This document shows positions 45,379-57,341 of a DNA stretch of 64,000 nucleotides, piece after piece; the stretch's first letter is position 1; each line of letters starts with the position of its first letter. The notes beneath the pieces were generated by a model, which was not told the origin of the DNA, searched no databases, and saw only the letters and a program-made list of their open reading frames with translations. The position numbers and the translations under genes are program-made. Source of the stretch: Hyaloscypha bicolor E (Eukaryota; Ascomycota; Leotiomycetes; Helotiales; Hyaloscyphaceae); assembly GCF_002865645.1 (NCBI RefSeq), contig NW_020194628.1, forward strand, positions 1,674,001 to 1,738,000. Reading direction: 5' to 3'.

Positions 45379-46690
45379 GACCATTCTCGCTCTGAAACCT
45401 CACCTCCGGCTTCAAGCAAGGAAAGTGCTGGAGACGGAATAGCTCTACACGCCACCCCGACTCAAGAATACACCCAACATACTTATACTTTCCCGAAGGC
45501 TTGCTATCCCGCACATTTTGAGCCTTGTGGCTATATTCATCCTTTGGGATCTTTTCTTCCTGTCTAATAGTAACGATACCAACGGCCTTGTGGAGCCACA
45601 CATATATGTCTATGGAGCTTTGAGATTGATTTTTGCAATTTCGGCGTATTACTACGGGGTAGTTTTGGGAATACCCCTTGGAGACCAGGGCATCATGCTC
45701 ATACTCACTGGAGTTCTTAAAGTGGTTTGGGCAGTACAGGCTCTGGGGATTTATCAACCAAGGCGGCGTGCGAGCTGGTTTGTATCTCGATTTGGGATCC
45801 AGTGATCTGAATGGAGTTTTATGGGGGAATTTTGATGGATTCATGAAGGTATTGCCCCGCATGATCATTCCGTCGAAGGTGGGATGACAAGAGCGTGTGA
45901 TATCTGTACGATTATATTCACTACTCAATCATAAAGCCTTTCAGGGCACATACACACCGCCATATTGAACTTTTCAAGAGAAGAGAGCATGCCCATTTTT
46001 GAGCATACCGCTCCTTCACGGGTGGGAGGCAGCGATGGAATCTTGGTGGCTAGAAGTTACTAACCTCAAAGTTGCACAAATAGGTTTGATTTTGGGTTTA
46101 ACATGAAAAGGAGGCAAAAGACATGACCGCCCGTCTTGTCGATTCATTGGCCAAGTGGGTGGCCCACGCTACCCTTCGTACTGCGCATCATACCACTCAC
46201 AAATATGTTGGCAGGAGCACTCGGGAACATCCAAAAAGGGGTTGTTCAATCGATCCTGATTGATTTATTGGACAGGGAAGCGGTGGGAAAGAAACCCACC
46301 AACAGATTCTGGGCTGCACGAGTACATTCTAAGACCTGTGAGGCTGCCAACGGGCTAATGTCTCATAAATTTTGGTCGGGTATTACATGAGAACACAACA
46401 ACAGTGGTGGTAGTTAGAGGTACATATTTCTCTGACTGACGCGACCCTTGTATCCTTTAGAGGTATTTGCTGCACCTATCCAAGCTGGTTCCCTTCAACT
46501 CTGAACTGCATACACACATGCCACAGCCGTCACCAGCGTGCCCTGCGCAAGCCTTTTTACCACAACTAAGCAGTGCCAGCTCCTACTTAATAATAACACC
46601 TAGCGAATACCACTCCAATGGGAATCGAGATGCTTAGAAAGAGGAGAAAGATTCTTGCACTCACGATCTTACTTCAGGCGGGTGTCAGCT
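45379..46690. other. Intergenic after the sixth regulator
   Basis: No supported gene. A 197-codon minus-strand frame overlaps the regulator's 3' end but looks incidental. Confidence 0.45.
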
Positions 46691-47218
46691 TCAATCATGA
46701 CCCCCCAAGGAATTCGCCAGCTTCGAAATCCACCCCTCAACGACGTTGAAATACGCAATATTGTTCGTTGCCAGATACCCAAAACGGGGGTTGCCCTGCA
46801 CACCCACATCCGCCATCCTAATCCAATCGGTCTTCACATTGACTTGATTCAAATGATTGATTACACAATGATCATATGGGATGTGTGGACTCGCTTCTCC
46901 GGTGAGAGCAGCATACGGGACTTTTGCCACGTTGGGAAGGGTATGAATCTTGTAATTTGCAGTGGAATTCGATTGCTGTATACGCGATCTCAGCGCGGGG
47001 TTATCCTCCCCCACTGTCTCGGTGACGAGATCCGCATAATCGCTGATCGGTGGATAATAGTTCAGATTCGTGACAGCCAACTCGAAAGGAGGAGCTGCCG
47101 TTCAACTAACAGACGACGTCGCGTTCTCCACGTAGGACTCGAAAGGTATATTCCCCGGTTCCAGGTTGACGTTTCTGACGACGAGTGAGGACATTCATCA
47201 GACAGCAAGATAGGGCAA
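46691..47218 (-). pseudogene. C-terminal relic of an alpha/beta hydrolase
   Basis: The minus strand reads SSLVVRNVNLEPGNIPFESY, then an in-frame TGA, then TAAPPFELAVTNLNYYPP, PNVAKVPYAALTGEASPHIP and YDHCVINHLNQVNVKTDWIR, ending VVEGWISKLANSLGGHD. This matches the second half of secreted fungal alpha/beta hydrolases (esterase-like), including the region around the catalytic His (VQGNPRFGYL where relatives have NGHFxFLE). The His is lost, and the nucleophile half is absent. Upstream DNA on the same strand is an unrelated NmrA relic, so the hydrolase is truncated as well as mutated. Confidence 0.6.
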
Positions 47219-47221
47219 AAG

Positions 47222-47772
47222 GGCAGTCTTATTATTCTTGATGTCGACCTAAAATCCAGAATTTTTCATCCCCTGTGCAATACCAGCCACCCCTAAGACT
47301 ACGGAATCAAAGCTCACAAAGTTAAACCGCGGATTCGTCACAACGCCAACCCATTTTAAGCCCTCATACTTTTCCCGTCGATTCCTCGATATTTTCCCTC
47401 GGTGCTCTCTTCGCGGCATACACCGGCACAGCTTTTTCCAACCTTTCGTTCCCGCTGTCGCCACCGAATTTTATGGGTAAAATCTACTTCACGCCAGCTT
47501 CGCCGCAGCTTCAATCGTCTTTATTTCGAGGCCCCGGGACTGCACTGTAATGCAGGGTGAAGACCACGGCATCTTGACCAGCGAAGATTTCCGAGGAAGG
47601 AGGGAGAGGTGTAGTCGCCTGTTTTGACGATGACAGAACTGGAGAATTCAGTACTGGGAGGGTTGCGGGAGGCGGGAGTGATCTTGAATTTGTTCGCTTC
47701 TAGGAGGGATTTTACAACGGTACCGGTCGCACCAACGACAACAACGTTTTTGACTTGAGATGGCGTCGCCAT
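47222..47772 (-). pseudogene. NmrA-like / isoflavone-reductase-like relic
   Basis: From an ATG at 47772 the frame gives VKNVVVVGATG, an NAD(P)-binding start with the usual NLG part deleted. VVKSLLEANKFKITPASRNP and VKTGDYTSPSFL follow, then a frame change. In other frames come AGQDAVVFTLHYSAVPG, KFGGDSGNERLEKAVPVYAA, and GLKWVGVVTNPRFNF after an extra A in an A-run (near 47373). GMKNSGF is followed by TAG and VDIKNNKTALL. At least three frame changes and one stop make it non-functional. Intact relatives are NmrA-type reductases or redox sensors. Confidence 0.75.
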
Positions 47773-49275
47773 TGCGAGACAGAGAAATGATCAAAAGTAG
47801 GGGAAATTTGATGGACAAAAAATCACTCGATTGAAAAGGTATGAGGAAGTGTGGGATAAGCCAAACATGAAAAGTGAAATTGGACTGAGAGGAAGATCTC
47901 ATATCTATATACTTCCAGAAAAACATAGATTGCATGCTACCATGGTTTTTAGTTCGATTTTTGGTCCGATTTTGGTCGGTCAACAGGCTCCGGACGGAGT
48001 TCAATTCCTGAATCATTTCTTTACAAACCCGCCTTTTAGCGCTCCTTGTCCTCTAAGCGAGACTCCTGGCGGAATAAAATGTCCGCGAAAGGGCTGGAGA
48101 AACTAGTTACAGTATAAGAATCATCAGAAGAGGTCGGATTAAAGTTGATCGGCGGCCCCCGCCCGGGAGGAAGTTGAGTTCGCCTTCCCAGTTTCCAGAC
48201 ACGGAATAGTACGCAAGTAAGTCACGCCGAATGAACTTCATGATACTCTCCCCCCCTAATTAAATGTAACAGTGGGTCAAAGTGCAGGGGTTTTTTTGTA
48301 CGGCAACTGGACCGTGCCAGGCTGGTTCTGCGGGGGCCCACTATTACATTCATTAAGGGGGCAGGGAGAGTAAACTTCTGTCCGATCTTATATCTTACCT
48401 AACCGCTCATATGCTCTGAAAATCCAAAACGTAGCACAGTCTTTAAATTGGTGGGTGGTATTTTTCTTTTTTGAGACTGAAATTTGAGGCGGAATTGTGT
48501 GAAGTGGATTTAAGAAATGCCGTGAATTGGGGCTAGCAATGTCTCACTCTCCCTCCCCGCGAATTCCTTATTTTCTTGAACACTTGTAGCTTTAAAAATA
48601 CTGCGCAACCTTTTCTCCACTCAGGTACAGTCTTATGAAAAGATGAGAGTTGGATGGGATTCTTATCATAAAATCTGGCCGCACTTTCGGAGCAATAGCT
48701 CCTAAAATTCGTCCCCTCGAAGGCCTCAATTCTTAATATCCCCCCTTCCTTCACCCTCTTCCTCAAAATGAAGGATTCATGGTCAGCAGGTCCAACATTC
48801 CACCGAAAGTCCTAGAAAAGAAATTCTTCTGAGTCCTGCCGAAACAAATGTCCCCAAAACCATTAACTCATTCAGCCCAACGGCTTCCCCCTGCATTGCC
48901 CCCTGCATTACTCCCCAGCCTCGCTTAATGGAGGCGTCTCTATTTTCAGAAACAACCTCAGACGACTTCCCCACCGCAACATCGATCCACCAATTGCGAA
49001 AGCTTCGTCAACGGCAGATCCTTGGTGAGGCGTATATGTTAATGTCCGATTTGGATACGGCTGAGCGAATCAGCTGGGCAGGGAGCACAAGGAAGCCTTG
49101 TGAGCCCTGTGTGAGGAACTCATGCCACTTCTCGACGTCTATAATTTCCACGTTGTCCCGCCTTTCATTGTTGAAGCTTTCATTCCTTCTCTTCTCTCGT
49201 TAAACAGCTTCTCATTACTTATCTCTATCACTCTCTATCACCGCATTTTCGATTCATATTCCTCAAGTAGTTACA
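47773..49275. other. Intergenic upstream of the GPI protein
   Basis: Low in coding signal on both strands. The last 200 bases are C/T-rich, as in a strong fungal promoter. Confidence 0.5.
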
Positions 49276-49887
49276 ATGTTCACCAAGTCTCTCCTTTTCG
49301 GCGCAAGCCTCGCAGCCCTCGCAGCCGCTGATCCAATTCCTCAAGCTGCTCCAACCTCCTTCGATCCCGCTGCCCTCTCCTCCGAACTTGCCTCCCTCAC
49401 CGCATCCCTGGGATCACTACCCAGCGGAGTGATCCCCGGCCTGCCCTCCTTCTACAGCGACTACCCCACCCTCCCAGCATCTATCGAATCCGTTCTCGCC
49501 ACCGCCGTTCCAAGCAGCGTTATCGCCACCGAAACCGACCCCTGCGCCTTCGTGACCGACGCGCCGCAATGGTACAACGCCCTCCCCGCATCCGTCAAGA
49601 GCGCTCTCACGAGCTACGAGTCCGCGTTGGTGAGCTGGGACAAGGCACATTCTAAAGAGCTGGCTTCGTTGGCCGGGACTGCGTCGTACACGGGCAGCGT
49701 GCCTGCGCTGGTCTGCACGAATACTGGGGCTGCCGTTGTTGCAAAGACGACGGCTTCGTCTACGGCGAAGAATACGGGGACTGCTGGTAGTAGCACACCG
49801 AATAATGCCGCTCCTCATGCGACTGGGGCTGTGGCAATTGGGTTTGCTGGTGCCGTCGGGGTGCTGGGACTTATGGCTGCGTTATAA
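49276..49887 (+). CDS. Secreted GPI-anchored-type protein
   Basis: A single exon of 203 residues starts at ATG in caATGttc context. It has a signal peptide (MFTKSLLFGASLAALAAADP), an Ala/Ser/Pro/Leu-rich body with two Cys (DPCAFVTDAPQWYNALPASV and ALVCTNTG), a Thr/Ser/Ala-rich linker, and a hydrophobic C-terminus (GAVAIGFAGAVGVLGLMAAL) preceded by small residues, as in GPI attachment. Codons are strongly C-ending, which suggests good expression. It is probably a wall or surface protein of unknown role. Confidence 0.85.
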   Translation: MFTKSLLFGASLAALAAADPIPQAAPTSFDPAALSSELASLTASLGSLPSGVIPGLPSFYSDYPTLPASIESVLATAVPSSVIATETDPCAFVTDAPQWYNALPASVKSALTSYESALVSWDKAHSKELASLAGTASYTGSVPALVCTNTGAAVVAKTTASSTAKNTGTAGSSTPNNAAPHATGAVAIGFAGAVGVLGLMAAL

Positions 49888-50822
49888 GGGTGATGAAGTA
49901 CATTCGTGATACTTATGATGGACCTGACAATGCGGGATTTTCGATTGTACGATGTAAAGAGTGTATTGTACGGAGTCTGAGCGTGTATTGTGGGCTGCGG
50001 TGAATCTAATTGAAGGCAATTACAAGCTTCATCAACTGCCTTGGGTCGATTGCTCTAATCATGGTTCTCTCTGCCAGCTAGCAATGTATGTATCAGTCCC
50101 AGAGCATGCCTTAAATTTTAACATCACTCTTTCTCTTCCAGCGCTTATTTAGCTCCAATTGCTACATAGTGTTACACTAAAGGTCAAAGTATCATTCCCT
50201 TACCTCGCCGTGAAACATTACACAAACCCTCAGCAGACCGCACCGCAATGAAATGGGGATCACCTGACCCATCCGTTTCGCCCTCCTTCGTCCTCTGGGA
50301 GCTTCTCTGCCTCCTCCCTCTCAAATTCTGATGCCCATGCTATATCCACATTACCGCAATCGGCACGTCTCTCACCCTCCCCACAAAATGCAATTCAGCC
50401 TCAATTGACCTGTATCGCTTCGGAAATTTCGGGAAATAATGGCACAGTTTATCTGGCACAGCACATGCTAAATAGACCCTGCAGAAGCGGCTGAGCATAT
50501 TCAATTTGCTTAATTGAAGTTTCAGGTTAACGCATTCCTAGCTCAAGTGAAACATGAAGAAGATTCGTTGATCAATGCGATGAGTGGAGAATCGAGGAAT
50601 TCCATTCCCACGAGAGGAAAAGGAGGCGAGAATTATAGGTAGATGTATGTGCATTCCGAAAAATATGTACAGGGGAAGAGACATCAAGTCCATATTTCCA
50701 CCGTAACCCTCATCCTCAAAAGCTTTCTCACCAATCGTAAAGACCGACTTTTGAAAGTATCCTCAACCCTTTGCAATGCCGCCTCCCAGCCCCGCCGGTT
50801 TTTCGCAATAGTACCACTGCAA
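49888..50822. other. Intergenic between convergent genes
   Basis: Three-prime flanks of the GPI protein gene and of the GH6 gene. No supported feature. Confidence 0.5.
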
Positions 50823-52164
50823 TTAAGGGAAGGCGGGCTTAGCATTCTTGAGCAACATCTCAAAGTAAGCCTCGTTCCACTGGCCAGCCTGTGGTGCGGG
50901 GCTGAATGCATCGGGCTTTCCGCAGAAAGAATCGTAACGGCTAGCAGAGGCGTCGCTGGTGCCGTCAGACTCTCCACCAGGCTTGACCCAGACAAAGGCA
51001 TCGACGAGTGGGTCGCCAGTGGTGGCGGTAGGTCGGACACCGAAACCGGCTCCGTTGACGTTGCACCAATCTCCCCAGGCGTTACGGAGGCCTTGCACGG
51101 CGTTGCGACCAGTATCGATGATGGCGTGGTTGGGCATGCCGCCCGTGTTGAGGAGAGGGCAGATGGCGTTGACGTATCTCTTCTCGTCTTGGCATTTGTT
51201 ATACTGGGCATCAGATGCAGTGGAGAACTCGCCAGGGTTGGCCGACCAGGCATTCCAACCAGCAACGTTGGTGGAAATACCGAATACTTGTTTGGGGGAA
51301 CCGGCGGCCTTGTAGACCTTGGTGAGCATATCTGCGCCGGGCTCTGTGATCTTGGTCAGCTTGGTCGGATATGATCTGGAAAGTCGGGTTACAAACGCAA
51401 GTTGGCATCCCATCCGAGCCATCCTCCGTGACCAGCATCGATGTACATGGCAACATTGGGAAGATTAAGGGTCTCGAGGGCATATGCCACACCAGACTGG
51501 TAGTCTGAAGAGGCGCTGGAGCAGGTGGTCAAGTTGGCATTGGTGACCAAGTTGGGGAGAGAATCTGGCTCGATGATTAGAGCGACAGCAACATTAGGTG
51601 CCGCCTTGATGGCAGCAGCAATAGCTGTTCATGATTTTAGCATTTGAAGGTACAGAAACGCTGTCCCGGAGTAGCTTACGGTCGATGTAATCAGACTTGT
51701 ACTTGGCCAGCGATCCGGTCGCGAGCTCTCCATTGGAAGCCTTGGCAGCACAATCACGGCCTGGGAGATCGTAGATGACGATACCCATAATATCTGTGCA
51801 AGGTGTCTCTGCCATCATGGTAGCTACCAGTGGAATTCGGGCAATTGTGTCGCTATTGAGATTTGCAATCAGTTCTGCAACGCTCGAGGAGGCCTTCAAC
51901 TTACATCCACAAGAAAGTGCCCACTTTGGCAACAGCAGCGCCCGCGGCTTGAATGCTGGCATCGGTCACATTGGCCATGGCGTCGCTAATTTCTTTGGCG
52001 TAGACCGAGTTGGCATGGAGAGTACGCCCCATGAAAGGATTGGATCCAGCCGCAAGGGTAACGGCTGAGGCACAAGCAGCGACAGCATCCTTCTTCTCGA
52101 GGCTAGGGGTTGGCGTAGCGGCAACAAAGGCTGCAAACGCAGCTAAACTAAAAGAATACTTCAT
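50823..52164 (-). CDS. GH6 cellulase (cellobiohydrolase II type)
   Basis: Four exons (51905..52164, 51680..51852, 51397..51624, 50823..51343) encode 393 residues. It begins with a signal peptide (MKYSFSLAAFAAFVAATPTP) and goes straight into the catalytic domain (AGSNPFMGRTLHANSVYAKE). GH6 landmarks are VIYDLPGRDCAAKASNGE with the catalytic acid Asp, VALIIEPDSLPNLVTN, MYIDAGHGG, GISTNVAGWNAW, and FVWVKPGGESDGTSD near the C-terminus, where many relatives have Cys instead of Ser. There is no CBM1 or linker. The enzyme hydrolyses beta-1,4-glucan with inversion, releasing cellobiose mainly from non-reducing ends; endo-activity is possible. It acts outside the cell on plant cell walls. Confidence 0.95.
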
Positions 52165-55100
52165 GTTGCTTGCTGGCAGTCCGTGCTTAAGAGATTTGGA
52201 GGTGACGATCAAAGGAATGACCAAATGAGTCAAGGGAGAGCCTATCTTATACATGAACCACACGGAGAAATTTTGGATATATGAATTAAAGGCGATCCTA
52301 TGCCTGGACGGAATCATGACCTCCAGGCCCGAGATTATGGATATTTACCCCATCTGGTCCATGGCCTTGCGTTCCGTAGAATCATATTATTCTCTAGAAG
52401 TAGATGAGTGGACTAGAAACTGATCCTGTACATAATTGTACCTGGCAAGATATGTAGAGAACATCTGACGAATGACTTCCAAGTTTGACTTAACAGCCTG
52501 TTAGGCGCATGACGCCACAAATTCACACGCTTTTTGGAGTGAAACAATCATAGAGTGCTCGTACATCATTGGCGCTGCCCATGAAAATTTTAAGCCTTAA
52601 GAGTAAAACGATCGGGTGCCGGAGGCGGTCACTTGAGGCCGAAATAAGGGGGAAAGAAATTAACAGGAAATATATGACGGTCCCACAATGCGGCCGGAAC
52701 ATCGAGAGACATCTGCGATAGGTGGTCTACTCGCCAAATTAACAAGTACCTCGCGCGTACAGAGTCTTGTACAGTCCCCGCATTCTGCCTCGGCGGGAAG
52801 CTCCCCTGGAGGACAAGGAGAGACAGCCTCGTGCAGCAGCCTCGACAATATCTTGCACTCTACTTGGGGGCCTTGGCAGTTGTTTTCTAGTAGGGGCCAA
52901 TCACAGCCCATCGCTGGAAGTGCCGTGGGATGGGATGCGAAATTGTAAATTCCTCAGAGATTTACCTACTGGACAGAATTGCGGGGTGCATAGATACCCC
53001 TTCTGATCGACACAACTCTGCGCAGACATGAAATACCCGCCCAAATGAAGATAGGGAAGCGAAAGACTTGTGGCGGCATTGGAACAAACTTTCCCACATA
53101 GGCATCTCCCGAAGCACCCGGTAGATTCAGCGATTTGTTCGGAGGGTTGCGGAACTTCGCTGCCGGCCATCAAGCACTCGCCCAAGCCTTCTTCATGTGA
53201 TACATTCAAACATCGAGCTGGTAGGCCGTGCCGTGCCGCGTGTAGAGTGAAGGTGTGTTGGACGGTGGGTATTCGCAGGTTTCTTGGGAATCCTTGGCTT
53301 CGACTTGGAGAAAAGCTCCTGCCATAGATATTGCCTTTCACCGCAGCTATTCTTGAATACCTACAGCAAATCCATCAGCCCCGCAGCCTAGACCATCGTG
53401 CTAGCTTGCTTGGTCTTGAGGATCATAACCAGACGGATATATTCTGAATTGTTCCAAGGCCGCGGGGAGACCAGGTGGGGGATGTGTCAGGACTTCGGAC
53501 CACGCAGAACCGCCGATAGCAGGTGATGGCTTGCCGGAGCTGTATATTGGAGGGTCGGGGGGTTCGAGGGCGTAAGGGCGATGCTGCTGAGGAATAGCGG
53601 AAGCACAATCAAGCTGGAACGTCGTCCCGAGTTGCATCAAAGCGTGCAAGCGGTGGCCGTACAGAACGTGTAACGAAGACTAAACCGAATTCAGCTGATC
53701 TACAACAACGTCGCAGCGTTCTCGATGCTCAGCACCTCCACAATTAGATACCCCTTTGTTGAAAATGTCTATCTTGCCAGTGCCAAGTTGGGGCTAGAGC
53801 ATATGGCTCTTACCTCCGTTGAGTGGGACCTTGAGTGCTCTAGCACGTCCAGCATCGAACGGGAGATGACCTCTAGTGTCTTGCACAGATTGATTGCGAG
53901 AATTGAGAAGTTCGAATAAAAGGTGGGGGTGCATCGTGGAGAAGCGTACGGAAGCCATAGCGATGGAGGTCGATGACTGGATCTAGTGGGATGCTTGAAA
54001 AGAGTGAGAGAGGGTTTGTCGAAACTTGAACACTCCCAGAGCGGTCGCACAAAAATTCGCACGTCACATCCTGTCAGCCCTTTATCAGTATTTCGGAGTA
54101 CCGCGAGGATTCAACCCCTTCCAGGCCTTCGACTACAATCGGAGTTGCCGATGTATGCAACCGTATGAAAGTGGAGGTTTTGAGCTCGAGACTATGCGAA
54201 CCGATGGTGCCTAGAGATGGAGAGGTGATGTGCGTCCGATGAGAGATTCTGCGCGCAATGCATCGAGAATGATGTAGAAAGGAAATTATAACGAGAAGAG
54301 AGAGGATAAAGAGAAGAATATAAGATGCGGGAGGGTGTGAAATTTAGCTTGCGATACCGGGACAGTAGGAAGGAAGGTGGATTGGGAAGTTCGGTATAAG
54401 AATGGAAAGAGCGACCTCAACCCAAATAGGGTACTCCTTCCTTTCCAAATTCTCCCCACACGTCCCCAATCTCGAACCGTCCTGTCAGCTGCCGCATCGA
54501 ACTTGAGAGAGGATGGAAGAAATTTCGTGTGACTTCTGGCGTAAATTCGAAGGCGCGCGACTTACCTGCTCTGAGGTTTCAGAACAAGCATGTATCACTT
54601 CAAGGACAAAGATATGCACTGCTTGAAAACAGACTCGACTCTTGAGAGAATAGCTTGCACTTCGGATATGCCCCAGTTCCCTCCCTAACAATGGTTCGAG
54701 TGAAACAAAAAGAGATGTGAAGTTTTTCGCAACTCACTGGAGGAAGCCTCCGTCAAGACTCAGGGCAGGTGGAATGAAGGATGTTTCCGATCGTTATCTT
54801 CAGAAGCATATCCGCACGAGCGCAGCAGAAATCTTAGTAAATTCCTGTTCAGCTCAAATCAACGAGATGCTTCACGAAAAGTAAGGCCAAGAGGTTGAAC
54901 TGGGGCTACTTTTTCATCATCCCAGGGAGTGTTGTTGTTGATGATTCTAGCCCCTATTTTTTCAGCGTTCGCTTAACCTTTCTTCTTCAGAGAGAGCTCT
55001 TAGTGAGTGTGATAAGCAACCCATTGGGTGTCGGCGATAGCGCCATATTTCTTTCTTGAAATTCGATGGTTGTGCTCCCTGTGTTTATTTATGGAGTGCA

Positions 55101-55595
55101 ACCAAGCGGGCAAAAGTGGAACATCGCGCCAGATTGACGTTGGTCTGATTGGATCGGGACACCCTACAGCTTGCTTTGTCAGGGACCCTGTATCAATTTG
55201 CTGCACCACGACAGCCTCTTCCTCCAACATCCCCAGGTTATTGCTCTGCCTGCTTGAGCATCAGGCTGTCTATCCTTTTGAAGCCATTTAAAGACAGATG
55301 CGGGCAAAATTGTATCACCGTTTGGGGCGACATGCCACACCAAGATGCGGGTACATGCGGAGCGAACACTTCAGGATCTAACACCTTTGCGACGAGATCC
55401 ATTGGTGATGGAAGCTTCGATTCAGTTTCCTCAAGGATGAAACTTAAGAGAATGCAAAGTCTATAAAGATGAAGAATGTTCACACCGACAGGAGCACAAC
55501 GAGCAGCTTCAGTTTCGCAAATCAAAAACCAAACACCATTGTTCTTCCCTAAATATTTTCTCCCACTCAATTTTTATTCTTTCGCATCTACAGCT
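52165..55595. other. Gene-poor 3.4 kb region
   Basis: No gene can be supported. Some minus-strand stretches look weakly coding (around 53,770-53,900 and 54,520-54,690, each ending at a GTAAG donor), but I could not connect them into a model. They may be remnants of an older gene. Confidence 0.35.
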
Positions 55596-56134
55596 ATGCG
55601 TATTAATTTGTCAAGCCAGTCCGACTCTAAAACTGGCATGGGAGTAGTTGTGTTCTCGAGTTCGGAGTCCAAGGTACAGAAGGCTTTTGATTTTGGCGCA
55701 TCAGGGTTCCATATCACCAGTGAGGTGGAGAAGTTTGGAGGCATGCCCAAGGTTGACATTTTCATGGTTACTGCCCATATTATCCCAAACTTGTCCTTGT
55801 GAGTAATTTTTTTTAACCGTCCAGTTTCCTCTGCTCACTCTTTTGCTTTAGGTATTTGCCAGTCATGGCACCTAGAGCGAAGGTGTTCCCTTTGGCCATA
55901 AGCATGGAACCTCTGAAGCTCACGCCGCTGTCATTGATTGCGGGCGGTCTTATAGCGAGTGGATCGGGTACGTTACCAATTGCTAGCGTCCGAGCTATGC
56001 CGGCTTTTGCTGCAGAGCATGATATCAAACCTCAAATTCAGAAGTTTCCCATGACCCAAAACAATGTCACAGAAGCAATGCAAAAATGGGGAGATGGCAA
56101 GATGAGGTATCGTGGGGTGTTAGTCGTACCATGA
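55596..56134 (+). pseudogene. C-terminal half of a zinc-type alcohol dehydrogenase
   Basis: Two exons (55596..55798 and 55852..56134; GTGAGT/TTTAG intron) give 161 residues. The sequence matches the Rossmann-fold half of cinnamyl-type alcohol dehydrogenases: VVVFSSSESKVQKAFDFGAS, PKVDIFMVTAHIIPNLSLYL, PVMAPRAKVFPLAISMEPL, AFAAEHDIKPQIQKF and MRYRGVLV. The N-terminal catalytic half, with its zinc ligands and the glycine motif of the fold, is missing. The 600 bases upstream show nothing like it. It has an ATG and no stop or frame lesion, so it may be a truncated relic or an expressed fragment; an active enzyme is unlikely. Confidence 0.7.
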
Positions 56135-56272
56135 GTTCGAGGCTAAATTGAGGAGGGATTCTGCATAAACAGATCCTTGATATGTAGTCTTATATCAGAC
56201 CGATTGTTCTAAATAGTTCCTTTCCTTTCCTTCCAATTTGTCCCAGTCCCCATAATCCCACCAATCTACGCT

Positions 56273-57341
56273 TCATTTCTTGAAATAGTGTCCCTGTTCA
56301 AGATCCTCAATCAAACCAGCTTGGGTTGGATGCCAACCCAGCTGTTCCTGTGTTTGTTTGCTCGAAACTGGGTTATCAGCGCCGAAGAGAAGAGCAACGA
56401 ATCCGAAATGGGCCTGTGCTTCCTCGACGGGTTTGGCAACGACAGGGAGGCTCAGCTGCTTGCCGATTGCGTTGGCGATGTCTTGAGTGGGCACCCCTTC
56501 TTCAGCGACTGCGTGGAAGACGGAACTGGCTTCAGCCTTCTCCAGAGCTAGCTTGTAGACGCCGGCAGCGTCAAGCCGATGCACAGCGCTCCATCGGTGT
56601 TGACCTTCAATGTACGCAGAAACGCCCTTCTCGACTGCGATGTTGATCGTCCTCGCTACAAACCCATGGTCAGTCTCACCATGGACTGTCTGCTAAGGAG
56701 TCAGCAATGTGAATTCCAAGGAGATTTTCGGGACTGGGAGCTTTGAAGCCGTTTTGTTCCTGACACACAAGGATCAAGGAGTCATGACGACTTCTAAGAA
56801 ATATCTCCGGCTCTCAGCTCTGATAAAAGAGGACGACGATGCCGAATGAGAAGAGCCTTACTGGTGGGAGGCGGATGACAGATACGCGGACGCCGCGTGA
56901 TGCGAAAGCCAACCCAACTGCTTCGTTCTTTCCACGGAGCGATGTCATCGGATGCACCACATCCGGCAGAGTTTCTTCGGTGCCAAGACTACCCTGCGGG
57001 AGCATCATTGTCCCGGAGGTGAACACAAACGGCTTCCCAGAGTCCACAAGCTCGTTGCCGATGGCCTCGATAGCGAGCCGATCCGTCTCGGCAGCCTCAA
57101 CATATTTGGAAAAGTCGTGAATGAAGGCAAGGTGGATCACACCATCTGCTTTGGCTGCTCCAGCTTTGAGGCTTTTGAGATCTTCGAGGTCACCTCGATG
57201 GACCTCTGCTGCCACGGCCTCAAGTGACTTGGCGGATGCGTCTGAACGAGCAAGGCCAATTACATGGTGGCCTGCACTGATGAGTTGTGGGACGATGGCA
57301 CTGCCCATGTAACCTGACGCGCCAGTTACGAAGACACGCAT
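56273..57341 (-). CDS. NAD-dependent epimerase/dehydratase (extended SDR)
   Basis: Two exons (56862..57341 and 56273..56689) encode 298 residues. The N-terminus has the Rossmann motif RVFVTGASGYMGSAIVPQL and ARSDASAKSLEAVAAEVHRG. DGVIHLAFIHDFSKY lies at the usual position of the third strand. VFTSGTMMLP and GKNEAVGLAFASRGVRVSVI follow; the usual YxxxK appears as RGKNE without the Tyr. The second exon (VHGETDHGFVARTINIAVEK) gives the substrate-binding part. This subgroup is common in fungi and plants and annotated as NAD-dependent epimerase/dehydratase; the substrate is unknown. Intron splice phase is zero and both sites are canonical. Confidence 0.9.

Noticed and set aside
45518..45805. A hydrophobic plus-strand frame resembling a small membrane protein
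   Set aside because: It begins with TTG, lies in the 3' flank of a gene, and overlaps another spurious frame; no splice or start signal supports it.
45335..45928. A 197-codon minus-strand frame
   Set aside because: It overlaps the coding 3' end of the regulator at 42412 on the opposite strand, has no recognised domain, and its composition looks incidental.
52901..53341. A Cys-containing minus-strand frame of 146 codons that looked like a secreted small protein
   Set aside because: Its first codon is GTG, there is no signal peptide, and no splice signals support it.
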